Origin: VBDM01 sp964430565
GTDB taxonomy: Bacteria > Pseudomonadota > Gammaproteobacteria > Burkholderiales > SG8-39
Assembly: GCA_964430565.1 (NCBI GenBank)
Contig: CAYSFD010000057.1
Span: forward strand, 1-64,000
Length of the DNA stretch: 64,000 nucleotides
Direction of reading: 5' to 3'
Shown in pieces: positions 15,827 through 24,432 of the stretch. Under the pieces are notes generated by a model that saw nothing but the letters and a program-made list of their open reading frames with translations, had not been told where the DNA came from and ran no database searches. How positions within the stretch are numbered: the first letter of the stretch is position 1; each line of letters begins with the position of its first letter. Made by a program: the position numbers and the translations under genes.

Positions 15827-15871
15827 CGCTTCCTGAAGGAAACACCATGAAGGTTGGATTCATCGGCACCG
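15827..15871 (+). repeat. Right copy of the 45-bp duplication, overlapping the intact dehydrogenase start
   Basis: Matches 15206-15250 at 41 of 45 positions and lies 621 bp away. It includes the stop-like TCCTGA context of the EboE-like gene end, the ribosome site and the functional start MKVGFIGT of the dehydrogenase. Confidence 0.85.
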
Positions 15872-16728
15872 GCCGGATGGGGCAGGCGATGGCCCGCCGG
15901 CTCATCGAGGCGAAGCACGATCTCGGCGTTTTCAATCGCACCCCGGACAAGATCAAGGGGCTGATCGACGCCGGCGCGAAGGCGATGTCCTCGCTCGCGC
16001 AGGCGGCGCGTTACGGCGAAGCGGTGTTCAGCATGCTCGCCGACGACGCGGCGCTCCATGAAGTCGCCGGGCAGCAGGGCGGACTGCTGGAATCGCTGCC
16101 GCAGGGCGGCATCCATATCTGCTCGGGCACCCACGGCATAGCCATCATTCGCACGCTCAAGGCCGCGCACGCCGCGCGAGGCCAGATCCTCGTTGCCGCG
16201 CCCATGCTCGGCCGGCCCGAGATGGTCGCCTCGGGGCAGGCGGGCATGGTAGTCGCGGGACCAACCGAGGCCCTGCGGCGCTGCGCGCCCTTGTTCGCGG
16301 CGATCGCTAGGCGCAGCATCGAAGCCGGCGCCGACCCGGAGGCGGCGACCGCGATCAAGATCGCCAACAATTTCGTACTCGGATGCGCGATCGAGGCGAT
16401 GGGAGAGGGCTTCTCCCTGGTGCGGAAGTACGGCGTCGCGCCGCAGGTATTCAACGATGTCATGACCGATGGGCTGTTCGCATGCCCCGCGTACAAGGCC
16501 TACGGCAAGATCATCGTGGAGGAGACCTACGATCGCGTCGGCCAGATGGCCGTTCTAGGCTTGAAGGATGCCAATCTGGCGCTTGCCGCCGGCGAAGCGG
16601 TTGGCGTGCCGCTGCCGAGCTGCAATGTCTGGCGCGACCGCCTCATCGGCGCCGTAGCTCACGGCGACGGCGCCAAGGATTGGGCGGTGATGGCGCTCGA
16701 GCAGGCACGAGCGAGCGGGCTGACGTGA
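15847..16728 (+). CDS. 3-hydroxyisobutyrate-dehydrogenase-like (6-phosphogluconate dehydrogenase superfamily) oxidoreductase
   Basis: A 293-residue beta-hydroxyacid dehydrogenase. The N-terminal Rossmann motif is VGFIGTGRMGQAMARRL, the substrate loop is ICSGTHGIAI, and KIANNFVLGCAIEAMGEG near residue 172 holds the conserved catalytic Lys. Members oxidise short beta-hydroxyacids such as 3-hydroxyisobutyrate, tartronate semialdehyde or glyoxylate derivatives. The start is fixed by GAAGGA seven bases before the ATG. It probably once lay 10 bp after the EboE-like gene, with which it shares a junction duplication. Confidence 0.85.
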   Translation: MKVGFIGTGRMGQAMARRLIEAKHDLGVFNRTPDKIKGLIDAGAKAMSSLAQAARYGEAVFSMLADDAALHEVAGQQGGLLESLPQGGIHICSGTHGIAIIRTLKAAHAARGQILVAAPMLGRPEMVASGQAGMVVAGPTEALRRCAPLFAAIARRSIEAGADPEAATAIKIANNFVLGCAIEAMGEGFSLVRKYGVAPQVFNDVMTDGLFACPAYKAYGKIIVEETYDRVGQMAVLGLKDANLALAAGEAVGVPLPSCNVWRDRLIGAVAHGDGAKDWAVMALEQARASGLT

Positions 16729-16793
16729 AGTGGCTCGCTGTCGCAGGCGCCAAGCTCCAGGCCGCCTAGCGCCGTCCTGGGAGCCGGCAAGAG

Positions 16794-17225
16794 TCACAGG
16801 TCGTCCCTGAGGCGCTGCAAAGCCTTGTCAGCAAGAGCTTGCTTCTCTTCGTCCGTGTATTCACGTCTATCCAAAGCGGCCCAGAGCATGAAGGCGCCTA
16901 CGACTACGCTGGCCACCGCACCGAGCCACGTGAAGATGAGCAGAATGGAAAGCGCCGGATTGAACAGCAAGTCCCAATGCCACATCCATAGCGGTACCGA
17001 GAAGAAACCGAGACCGAGCACGATTCCGAGCTTGGGCAAGGTCTTTGCGAGCCAAACCAGCGCGACGAACGCGAGCACCAGCCCCAAGCCAAAGAGGCCC
17101 AGCTTTCCGTCATAGAGAGCAACGACAACAACTAGCGCGAAAGCGGCGAGATAGCGCGCTTTCCAAGGCCGCGTCTTCTCGGGTTCAGGCTAGGTTGCAG
17201 CAACAGGGGGCTGTTCATTCAGCAT
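16794..17225 (-). pseudogene. Small membrane protein gene interrupted by an in-frame TAG at codon 12
   Basis: Reading from the ATG at 17225 gives MLNEQPPVAAT, then TAG (17192-17190), then PEPEKTRPWKARYLAAFALV and three to four hydrophobic segments to residue 143. The sequence after the TAG has no ATG or GTG start before the first membrane segment; the first usable start is a TTG at 17087 inside it. The codon context (Thr-TAG-Pro) fits a CAG-to-TAG change. The predicted tail is charged (DRREYTDEEKQALADKALQ). Function unknown. It could be a nonsense mutant, a sequencing error or a read-through gene. Confidence 0.55.
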
Positions 17226-17262
17226 GGAGTCAATGCTAACCTCCTGCAACCGCCGCGGGCAG

Positions 17263-18099
17263 CTACTCCCCGCGCAGTAGCTCGTTGATAGCGGTCTTGG
17301 CGCGGGTCTTGGCATCGACCTGTTTCACGATCACCGCACAGTAGAGCCCATACTTGCCGTCCGCGGAAGGCAGGGTGCCCGGCACGACCACCGATCCGGC
17401 CGGGACGCGCCCGTAGAGAATCTGTCCGCTTGCGCGGTCGTAGATCTTGGTGCTCGCACCGATGAAGACCCCCATCGAGATGACGGCGTTCTCCTCGACG
17501 ATGACTCCTTCGACGATTTCCGAGCGAGCCCCGATGAAGCAGTTGTCCTCGACGATGGTGGGATTCGCCTGCAGGGGTTCGAGCACTCCGCCGATGCCCA
17601 CGCCTCCCGAGAGGTGCACGTTCTTTCCGATCTGGGCGCAGGAGCCCACCGTGGCCCAGGTGTCGACCATGGTGCCTTCGTCGACGTAGGCGCCGACGTT
17701 GACGTAAGACGGCATGAGCACCACGTTCTTCCCGATGTAGGCGCCGCGGCGCGCCACTGCCGGAGGCACGACGCGAAATCCGCCGCGCTCGAACTGCTCC
17801 CGGTCGTAGCGCTCGAATTTGGTCCTGACCTTGTCGTAGAACTGCAGCGATCCGGCGTGAACGGGCTGATTGTCCTCGAGCCGGAAGGAAAGCAGCACTG
17901 CTTTCTTGATCCACTGGTGGGTGTGCCAGCTCCCGTCGAGTTTTTCCGCGACTCGCAGCCGGCCTTGGTCGAGCGCCTCGATCACTTGTTCGACCGCTTC
18001 GCCGATCTTTGCCGGGGCCGAGCCCGGGGCAAGCCGGGCGCGATCCTCCCAAGCCTGTTCGATGGTGATCTGGAGCTGCTGCATCTCGGACGCGCTCAT
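17263..18099 (-). CDS. dapD: 2,3,4,5-tetrahydropyridine-2,6-dicarboxylate N-succinyltransferase
   Basis: Succinylates tetrahydrodipicolinate in the succinylase branch of lysine and diaminopimelate synthesis. The 278-residue protein starts MSASEMQQLQITIEQAWEDR (an upstream start would add 15 residues) and has a helical N-terminal domain, then left-handed beta-helix hexapeptide repeats (PSYVNVGAYVDEGTMVDTWA, VGIGGVLEPLQANPTIVEDN), then the C-terminal strand pair. Length is normal. Its ATG overlaps the dapC stop by four bases, so dapC and dapD are translationally coupled and encode consecutive pathway steps. Confidence 0.95.
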   Translation of the reverse strand: MSASEMQQLQITIEQAWEDRARLAPGSAPAKIGEAVEQVIEALDQGRLRVAEKLDGSWHTHQWIKKAVLLSFRLEDNQPVHAGSLQFYDKVRTKFERYDREQFERGGFRVVPPAVARRGAYIGKNVVLMPSYVNVGAYVDEGTMVDTWATVGSCAQIGKNVHLSGGVGIGGVLEPLQANPTIVEDNCFIGARSEIVEGVIVEENAVISMGVFIGASTKIYDRASGQILYGRVPAGSVVVPGTLPSADGKYGLYCAVIVKQVDAKTRAKTAINELLRGE

Positions 18100-19286
18100 A
18101 GTTTCCTTGCGAATTCTACGATACGGCGGGCCGCCTCGAGGCATTCATCGGTTTCCGCCACCAGCGCCATCCTGACGTAGTTTGCCCCGGGATTGACGCC
18201 GTGCGACCCGCGCGCCAGAAAACTCCCCGGAAGCACGGTGACGTGCTGCTCCGCGTAGAGCCGCCGGGCGAATTCAGTGTCGCTGATCGGAGTAGGGGCC
18301 CAAAGGTAGAAGCCCGCCTCGGGACGCTTCACTCCGAGCGCGGTCTGCATCACCGGCGTGACACGGGCGAACTTCTCCGCGTACTTCCTGCGATTCTCGC
18401 GCACGTGCATCTCGTCGCTCCAGGCTGCGACGCTCGCATCTTGCACCGCCGGATTCATGGCCCCGCCGTGGTAGGTGCGGTAGAGGAGGAACGCTTTGAG
18501 GATCGCAGCGTCCCCGGCAACGAATCCCGAGCGCATGCCCGGGACGTTGGAGCGCTTCGACAGGCTCGAGAAGACCACCAGTCGGTCGAAGCCGCGACCG
18601 AGCTGAGTGGCCGCCTGCAGCGCCCCGAGCGGCGGTGCGGCTTCATCGAAATAGATCTCCGAATAGCACTCGTCGGACGCGACGACGAACTCGTACCGGT
18701 CGGCGAGCGCGAGGATCTCCTTCCATTCGTCTAGGCCCAGCACTTTTCCGGTAGGGTTCCCCGGCGAGCAGACATAGAGCAACTGCGTGCGGCGCCAGAT
18801 ATCTTCGGGGATCGATGCGTAATCGGCGGCGAATCCTCGCTCGGAAATCGTGTTGGCGTAGTATGGTTCCGCCCCTGCGAGCAGGGCCGCGCCTTCGTAG
18901 ATCTGGTAAAACGGATTGGGGCAGACGACCACGGCGTCGCCACGACCCGGATCGACTACCGTCTGGGCAAAGGCAAACAGGGCTTCTCGGGAGCCGTTGA
19001 CCGGAAGCACTTCGGTTTTCCAGTCGATGGAGCGCAGGCCGTAACGTCGCACGAGCCACGCCGCGATCGATTGCCGCAGCGCGTCGCTTCCGGCGGTGGG
19101 AGGATAGCTTGCAAGTTTGGCCAGACCCTCCGTCAATGCGCGCTTGATCAGCTCGGGCGTCGGGTGCCTCGGTTCGCCGATGCCGAGGCTGATGTGGGCG
19201 AGCGCCGGATTGGGCGCCACGTGCTCGAAGAGTTTCCGCAGCTTTTCAAACGGATACGGCTGCAGCAACCGCAATCTGGGGTTCAT
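18096..19286 (-). CDS. dapC: Succinyldiaminopimelate transaminase
   Basis: A PLP-dependent class I aminotransferase of 396 residues that converts N-succinyl-2-amino-6-ketopimelate to succinyl-diaminopimelate. Start at MNPRLRLLQPYPFEKLRKLF, the usual DapC N-terminus; the long open frame upstream is not coding-like. The PLP lysine is in FSSLSKRSNVPGMRSG, with NPFYQIYEGAALLAGAEPYY and CSPGNPTGKVL as the family loops. It precedes dapD with an ATGA overlap. Confidence 0.93.
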   Translation of the reverse strand: MNPRLRLLQPYPFEKLRKLFEHVAPNPALAHISLGIGEPRHPTPELIKRALTEGLAKLASYPPTAGSDALRQSIAAWLVRRYGLRSIDWKTEVLPVNGSREALFAFAQTVVDPGRGDAVVVCPNPFYQIYEGAALLAGAEPYYANTISERGFAADYASIPEDIWRRTQLLYVCSPGNPTGKVLGLDEWKEILALADRYEFVVASDECYSEIYFDEAAPPLGALQAATQLGRGFDRLVVFSSLSKRSNVPGMRSGFVAGDAAILKAFLLYRTYHGGAMNPAVQDASVAAWSDEMHVRENRRKYAEKFARVTPVMQTALGVKRPEAGFYLWAPTPISDTEFARRLYAEQHVTVLPGSFLARGSHGVNPGANYVRMALVAETDECLEAARRIVEFARKL

Positions 19287-19329
19287 AAGCAGGCCTGGGA
19301 GACGCCGGGGCGATTTTCGCCCGCGCGTG

Positions 19330-19746
19330 TCAACGCGTGCTCCGTTGATCCTCGACCGGAGGAAGCTCGAGGCCCGCTGCAGGTTTCCATCCCGGCTTCC
19401 TATGCTCGGCCACCACGCTGGTAAAGATTCCGCCGCGGACGTGGAACCGCGCTGTGAGGCGCAGGAACCGCGGGGAGAGCAGCCTGACCAGGTCGTCGCA
19501 GATCCGGTTGGTGACGGCTTCGTGGAACACCCCTTCGTTCCGGTACGACCAGACATAGAGCTTGAGGCTTTTCAGCTCCACGCACTTACGGTCCGGAACG
19601 TAGTCGAGGAAAAGCGTCGCGAAATCCGGCTGCCCGGTCTTGGGACAAAGACACGTAAATTCGGGCATCTGCATCCGGATCAGATAGTCGCGGCGCGGGT
19701 TCGGGTTGGGGAAACTCTCCAGCGATCTGCTTGGCTTGGACGGCAT
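19330..19746 (-). CDS. queF: NADPH-dependent 7-cyano-7-deazaguanine reductase (preQ1 synthase), short type
   Basis: Reduces the nitrile preQ0 to preQ1 for queuosine tRNA modification. The 138-residue length marks the short, unimodular (YkvM-type) QueF. FTCLCPKTGQPDFA holds the catalytic Cys that forms the thioimide and the Asp acid, and ELKSLKLYVWSYRNEGVFHE contains the substrate Glu and His. It is transcribed away from smc and lies 43 bp upstream of dapC on the same strand. queC, queD and queE are not in the window. Confidence 0.93.
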   Translation of the reverse strand: MPSKPSRSLESFPNPNPRRDYLIRMQMPEFTCLCPKTGQPDFATLFLDYVPDRKCVELKSLKLYVWSYRNEGVFHEAVTNRICDDLVRLLSPRFLRLTARFHVRGGIFTSVVAEHRKPGWKPAAGLELPPVEDQRSTR

Positions 19747-19772
19747 TCAGGGTCTGGATGCGCAGGCGAAGA

Positions 19773-19781
19773 TGCTATTAT
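19773..19781 (+). promoter_or_regulatory. Extended -10 promoter element for smc
   Basis: TGCTATTAT is an extended -10 (TGn plus TATTAT) in the short divergent queF-smc gap. No good -35 is present, as is common for extended -10 promoters. It predicts a leader of about 70 nt for smc. Confidence 0.5.
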
Positions 19782-19855
19782 AGGTGCTCCGTTTTATCGA
19801 CAATGAACCCGGCCCCCAGCCGGTTTTCTTTTATCCGGATTACAGCTCTGCTCGC

Positions 19856-22800
19856 GTGCGGCTCACCCAAATCAAGCTCGCCGGCTTCAAGTCCTTCGTC
19901 GAGCCCACGGCGGTAAATGTTCCGGGACAGCTGGTCGGCGTGGTCGGGCCGAACGGGTGCGGAAAGTCCAACCTCATCGACGCCGTTCGCTGGGTGCTCG
20001 GAGAGTCTCGCGCCGCCGCCCTTCGCGGCGACTCGATGCAGGACGTGATCTTCAACGGCTCAAGCCTGCGCAAGCCCGTGGCGCGAGCCAGCGTCGAGCT
20101 GTCCTTCGACAACAGCCTCGGCAGGGCGGCGGGCCAGTGGTCGCAGTACGCAGAGATCTCGGTGAAGCGCGTGCTGCAGCGTGACGGCGAATCTGCCTAT
20201 TTCATCAACAATACGCACGTGCGTCGCCGCGACGTACAGGATATTTTTCTGGGTACCGGTCTGGGTCCCCGCGCCTACGCCATCATCGAGCAGGGAATGA
20301 TCTCGCGCATCATCGAAGCGAAGCCCGAGGAGCTGCGCGTGTTCCTGGAGGAAGCGGCGGGGGTGTCCAAATACAAGGAGCGGCGGCGCGAAACCGAGCA
20401 TCGTCTCGCCGATACGCGCGAAAACCTCGCGCGCGTGAGCGACATCCGATCGGAACTCGGATCGCAGGTCGAGCGGCTCGAAAAACAGGCCGAAGTCGCT
20501 CGCCGGTACAACGAGCTTTCGGCCGAGCGAACCACCAAGCAGAATCTATTGTGGCTCCTGCGCCGCAACGACGCGGAGGCCGAGGTGCAGCGCCAAGCGC
20601 GCGAGATCGAGCGCAGCGCGACCGAACTCGAATCCGAGACCGCGCGGTTGCGGGAAATCGAGCGCGGGCTTGAGCAGTCCCGCGCAGACCACTACGCCGC
20701 GGGAGACGCGCTCAGCGCCGCCCAGGGTGAACTCTACGGAGCAAACGCCGACGTATCGAGGCTTGAAACCGAAATACGCTTGGTGGCTGAAGCGCGGCAG
20801 CGTCTCGAAGCGCAGCTCGGTCAAATGCAAGCGCAGCGCGACGCCGGCCAGCAGAGCGAAGCCAAGTTGCGGGAAGAGCTTCGGACCTGGCAGGCGCGGC
20901 TAGAGCAGTCGCGTCACGGACTGGAGCAGGCGAGGCAAAAACTTGCCGAGGAGCAGGCCAAGCTCCCGCAGATGGAACAGGTTTCCCGTTTGCTGCAGGG
21001 ACGCATCGCCGGCGAGCGCGAGCTCATCGCCCAGGCAGAGCAGGCGTTCCAGCTGGAACAGGCGCATCTTGCCCATGCCGGCAAGACGTTACAGGGGCTG
21101 GAGCAACGCGAGGAGAGACTGCTTGCCGAGCGCGCTGAGCTGATCACGCCCGATTCAAGTTCGATCGCGCGCCTCGCGCAGGAACTGGAGCAGAGCACCG
21201 CCGAGCTTTCCCGTCAGGAAGCGTTGCTCGCGCAGCTCGAGGGGGCCCGCACCGCCCTGGACGGGCAGCGTCAAACAACCGTGGATCGCATGCAGACTCT
21301 GGAGCGCGAGCTGTCCGCGCTTGACGGCAGGTTGCTCACGCTTCAGAAAATCCAGAACCAAGTCGAAGAGAACAGCAAGCTTCAGGACTGGATTACCCGG
21401 CACCAGCTCGCGTCCAAACCGCGCTTGTGGCAGAGAATCCGCGTCGAGGCCGGATGGGAGACGGCCGTCGAGTCGGTTCTGCGCGAGCGTCTGCATGCGA
21501 TGGAAATGTCCGATCCCGAGCTGTTGCAGCGACTGCTCGAGGACCCGCCTCCGGCCAAGGTCAGCGCCTTTATTCCAGGTCCCGGTGTGGAGCCGCAGCG
21601 CGAGCCAGGGCTCAAACCCCTCGCCAACTACGTCGAGGTCGAGCCCCCGATAGGCGGGATTATAACGGCGTGGCTTGCGCCTTACTATGCGGTGGAGGGC
21701 GTACCCCGGCTCATGACCCGGATGGCTTTGCCGACGCAAGTCGTGCTCGTCAATCGCGAGGGTCATCAATTCAGCCGCTTCGGGGTGAACTTTCACGCGA
21801 GCGATCCGGCGGATACCGGAATTCTTGCGCGACAACGTGAAATAGAGGCATTGGAAAATGAGGCGCGCAGGCGCCAGGACGAAATCGGGAAAAAACGTGA
21901 GGAGCTTGCGAGGCTTGATACCTCACTGGCCGAGCACGACGAAGGACTCGCCAAGCTGCGCGTCGTGGGGGCGGCGCTCAAGCAGCGGCATCACGAGCGT
22001 CAGTTGGAAAACCTGAGGCTCGTTCAAGGGCAGGAGAGGTACCAAGAGCGCAGCGGGCAAATCGAAGCAGACCTCAGCGAAATCGCCGCGCAGAAAACCC
22101 AGGAGCAGGCGGGCCAGGCAGCCGCGGAGGCGGCCCTGGAACAGCACCAGCACGAAATCGACACCCTCTACGGGAGACTCGATCTGACCCAAAAGGACTA
22201 CGATTCTGCGGAGCGCAGCCTGGAACTGCAGCGGCAGGCCTTGCTGCAAGCCGAGCGGGAAGTGCAGGACGCGGGTTATTTAGAGAAAGAAAGCACTAAT
22301 AAAATCAGTGATATCGAGAGAGCATCTAATGTATTACGCGAACAAATTCAAAATACCGACCGAAGCCATGACGAGCTTCACTCCGAGCTGTCCAGTGTCG
22401 ACGACCAGTTGCTGCGGACCCAACTTCAGCAAGGGCTCGAGAATCGAGTGGCGCGGGAACAGGCGCTCGCAGGGGTCCGAAGCCGACAAGAAGAAATTTC
22501 CGAGAGGCTGCGTTCGTCCGAGGAGGCGAGGCTCGCCTGCGAGCAGAAGCTGCAGCCGCTGCGCGATCGCATTGGGGAACTGAAGCTCAAAGAGCAGGCC
22601 GCGCGCCTGAGTTACGATCAGTTCGCCCAGCAGCTTCGCGAGGCGCTCGCCGACGAGGCTGCGCTCGCGGCGGCGCTCAAGGAAGGCCAGAAGGCGGCGC
22701 CGCTGCAGGGAGAGATTACGCGCATCACCAACGCCGTCGCCGAGCTTGGGGCGATCAACATGGCTGCTCTGGAAGAGCTCACGGCGCACCAGGAACGCAA

Positions 22801-23371
22801 ACAGTTTCTCGACGCCCAGTCCGCTGATCTCACCGCGGCACTGGAGACTCTGGAGAGCGCCATTCGCAAGATCGACCGGGAAACGCGTGAACTGCTGCAG
22901 TCGACCTTTGATGTGGTGAACCGCCATTTCGGCCAGCTGTTCCCCGCGCTCTTCGGGGGCGGGGAGGCGCAACTCATCATGACCGGCGAGGAAGTCCTCG
23001 ATTGTGGCGTTCAGGTCATGGGGCGTCCTCCGGGGAAGAAGAACACGACTATTCACCTGCTCTCCGGCGGGGAAAAAGCGTTGACTGCGATCGCTCTGGT
23101 ATTTTCCTTCTTCCAGCTTAACCCCGCGCCGTTCTGCCTGCTCGATGAAGTGGACGCTCCGCTCGATGATGCCAACACCGAGCGTTTCTGCGAACTGGTC
23201 GAGAAAAAGTCGCAGCAGACCCAGTTCCTGTTTATCAGTCACAACAAGATCACGATGGAAATGGCGCATCAGCTGATCGGGGTGACCATGCAGGAGCAAG
23301 GCGTATCGCGTGTCGTGGCTGTTGATATCGAGGAGGCGCTGAAACTGCGGGAAGAACCCGCCGCCGCTTGA
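19856..23371 (+). CDS. smc: Chromosome partition protein SMC
   Basis: An 1171-residue SMC ATPase that compacts and segregates the chromosome. I start it at the GTG giving (M)RLTQIKLAGFKSF, the standard N-terminus; the frame is open upstream but those residues are unrelated. Walker A is GPNGCGKS at residues 31-38. Two long coiled coils flank a hinge at about residues 520-655. The ABC signature LLSGGEKALTA is near residue 1068, with Walker B and D-loop LLDEVDAPLDDAN after it. It begins the smc-zipA-ligA unit (2 bp to zipA). scpA and scpB are not here. Confidence 0.95.
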   Translation: MRLTQIKLAGFKSFVEPTAVNVPGQLVGVVGPNGCGKSNLIDAVRWVLGESRAAALRGDSMQDVIFNGSSLRKPVARASVELSFDNSLGRAAGQWSQYAEISVKRVLQRDGESAYFINNTHVRRRDVQDIFLGTGLGPRAYAIIEQGMISRIIEAKPEELRVFLEEAAGVSKYKERRRETEHRLADTRENLARVSDIRSELGSQVERLEKQAEVARRYNELSAERTTKQNLLWLLRRNDAEAEVQRQAREIERSATELESETARLREIERGLEQSRADHYAAGDALSAAQGELYGANADVSRLETEIRLVAEARQRLEAQLGQMQAQRDAGQQSEAKLREELRTWQARLEQSRHGLEQARQKLAEEQAKLPQMEQVSRLLQGRIAGERELIAQAEQAFQLEQAHLAHAGKTLQGLEQREERLLAERAELITPDSSSIARLAQELEQSTAELSRQEALLAQLEGARTALDGQRQTTVDRMQTLERELSALDGRLLTLQKIQNQVEENSKLQDWITRHQLASKPRLWQRIRVEAGWETAVESVLRERLHAMEMSDPELLQRLLEDPPPAKVSAFIPGPGVEPQREPGLKPLANYVEVEPPIGGIITAWLAPYYAVEGVPRLMTRMALPTQVVLVNREGHQFSRFGVNFHASDPADTGILARQREIEALENEARRRQDEIGKKREELARLDTSLAEHDEGLAKLRVVGAALKQRHHERQLENLRLVQGQERYQERSGQIEADLSEIAAQKTQEQAGQAAAEAALEQHQHEIDTLYGRLDLTQKDYDSAERSLELQRQALLQAEREVQDAGYLEKESTNKISDIERASNVLREQIQNTDRSHDELHSELSSVDDQLLRTQLQQGLENRVAREQALAGVRSRQEEISERLRSSEEARLACEQKLQPLRDRIGELKLKEQAARLSYDQFAQQLREALADEAALAAALKEGQKAAPLQGEITRITNAVAELGAINMAALEELTAHQERKQFLDAQSADLTAALETLESAIRKIDRETRELLQSTFDVVNRHFGQLFPALFGGGEAQLIMTGEEVLDCGVQVMGRPPGKKNTTIHLLSGGEKALTAIALVFSFFQLNPAPFCLLDEVDAPLDDANTERFCELVEKKSQQTQFLFISHNKITMEMAHQLIGVTMQEQGVSRVVAVDIEEALKLREEPAAA

Positions 23372-23373
23372 AA

Positions 23374-24432
23374 ATGAGCGAACTGCAGCTCGGCCTTCTG
23401 GCGATCGGCGCCGCGGTGGTCGCGGGCGTGTTCTTTTACAACAAGTGGCAGGAACGGCGGTACCGGCGCCAGGTGCAAGCAGGTTTCACTTCGCGGCACG
23501 ATGATGTGCTGATGGGGCTCAAGGGTAGCGCCGAGCAAGTCAATCAGGCGTTTTCTTCGGACTACGCCGACCCCGCCCTCGGCTCTCTGGACGGCCAAGC
23601 GGGAGCCGCGGGAGCTTCGGGGCGGGGCCTGTCCGAGATTCTGGATTTCGTCATTCCTATCGAGACGCCGGAGGGGGTCTCGGGCACGGCCGTTCTCGGC
23701 GCGGCGGCTGCCGCGCTCAAACGATTTTCGAAGCCGATTCTTTGGGAGGGCTTTCACCAAGAGCAAAACACCTGGGAGCCACTCGCACCGGATCGCAGCT
23801 ACTCGAGGCTGCGCGCGGGAATGCAGCTCGTGGACCGCCGCGGCCCCGCGGATGAGGAGCAGCTGGCCGCGTTCGGAGTCACGATCGAAGAAGCGGCGGC
23901 ATCGATCGAGATTCTCGCGACCGTGCCGGATCCAGCCTTGGCAGTGACCAGGGCGAAGGAACTCGACAGCTTCTGCGGTGAGGTTGATATCCGGGTCGCT
24001 GTCCATATCGTGAGCGACGCAGCTCCATTCCCCGGGGCTCGGCTGGCGGGGCTTGCACAGGCCGCCGGTTTCGAGTTTGACGATGCGGACGGCAGGTTCC
24101 TGCGCCGCGACAAGGACGGCCGGGTTCTTTTCGCGCTTCTGAATTCCGGTACTGCGCCCTTCGACATGGATCGCCTGAACTCGCTCGCGTTGCAGGGTGT
24201 AACGCTGGAGCTCGATGTGCCGCGGACCCCGCGCGGCGCGTTCGAGCAGTTCCGCGATCTGGCGAGATCGCTTGCCCAAGGACTCAACTCGCGCATCGTC
24301 GACGACAATCATCAAGCCTTGGGGACGACGGCGTTCGACGCCATCGGAGCCCGCGTCCAGGCCGTGCACGCGAGCATGGAGGCGCGCGGCATCGTTCCGG
24401 GCGGGGCGCTCGCCCTGCGGTTATTCTCCTGA
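23374..24432 (+). CDS. zipA: Cell division protein ZipA-like
   Basis: Tethers FtsZ to the inner membrane. The N-terminal segment LGLLAIGAAVVAGVFFYNKW is the single membrane anchor, followed by a basic stretch, a short variable linker, and a C-terminal FtsZ-binding domain (about residues 190-345). The domain includes FDDADGRFLRRDKDGRVLFALLNSGTAPFD and LELDVPRTPRGAFEQFRDLARSLAQGL. The linker is shorter than in E. coli ZipA, as usual outside enterics. The ATG two bases after the smc stop was preferred to a TTG just upstream. Confidence 0.88.
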   Translation: MSELQLGLLAIGAAVVAGVFFYNKWQERRYRRQVQAGFTSRHDDVLMGLKGSAEQVNQAFSSDYADPALGSLDGQAGAAGASGRGLSEILDFVIPIETPEGVSGTAVLGAAAAALKRFSKPILWEGFHQEQNTWEPLAPDRSYSRLRAGMQLVDRRGPADEEQLAAFGVTIEEAAASIEILATVPDPALAVTRAKELDSFCGEVDIRVAVHIVSDAAPFPGARLAGLAQAAGFEFDDADGRFLRRDKDGRVLFALLNSGTAPFDMDRLNSLALQGVTLELDVPRTPRGAFEQFRDLARSLAQGLNSRIVDDNHQALGTTAFDAIGARVQAVHASMEARGIVPGGALALRLFS

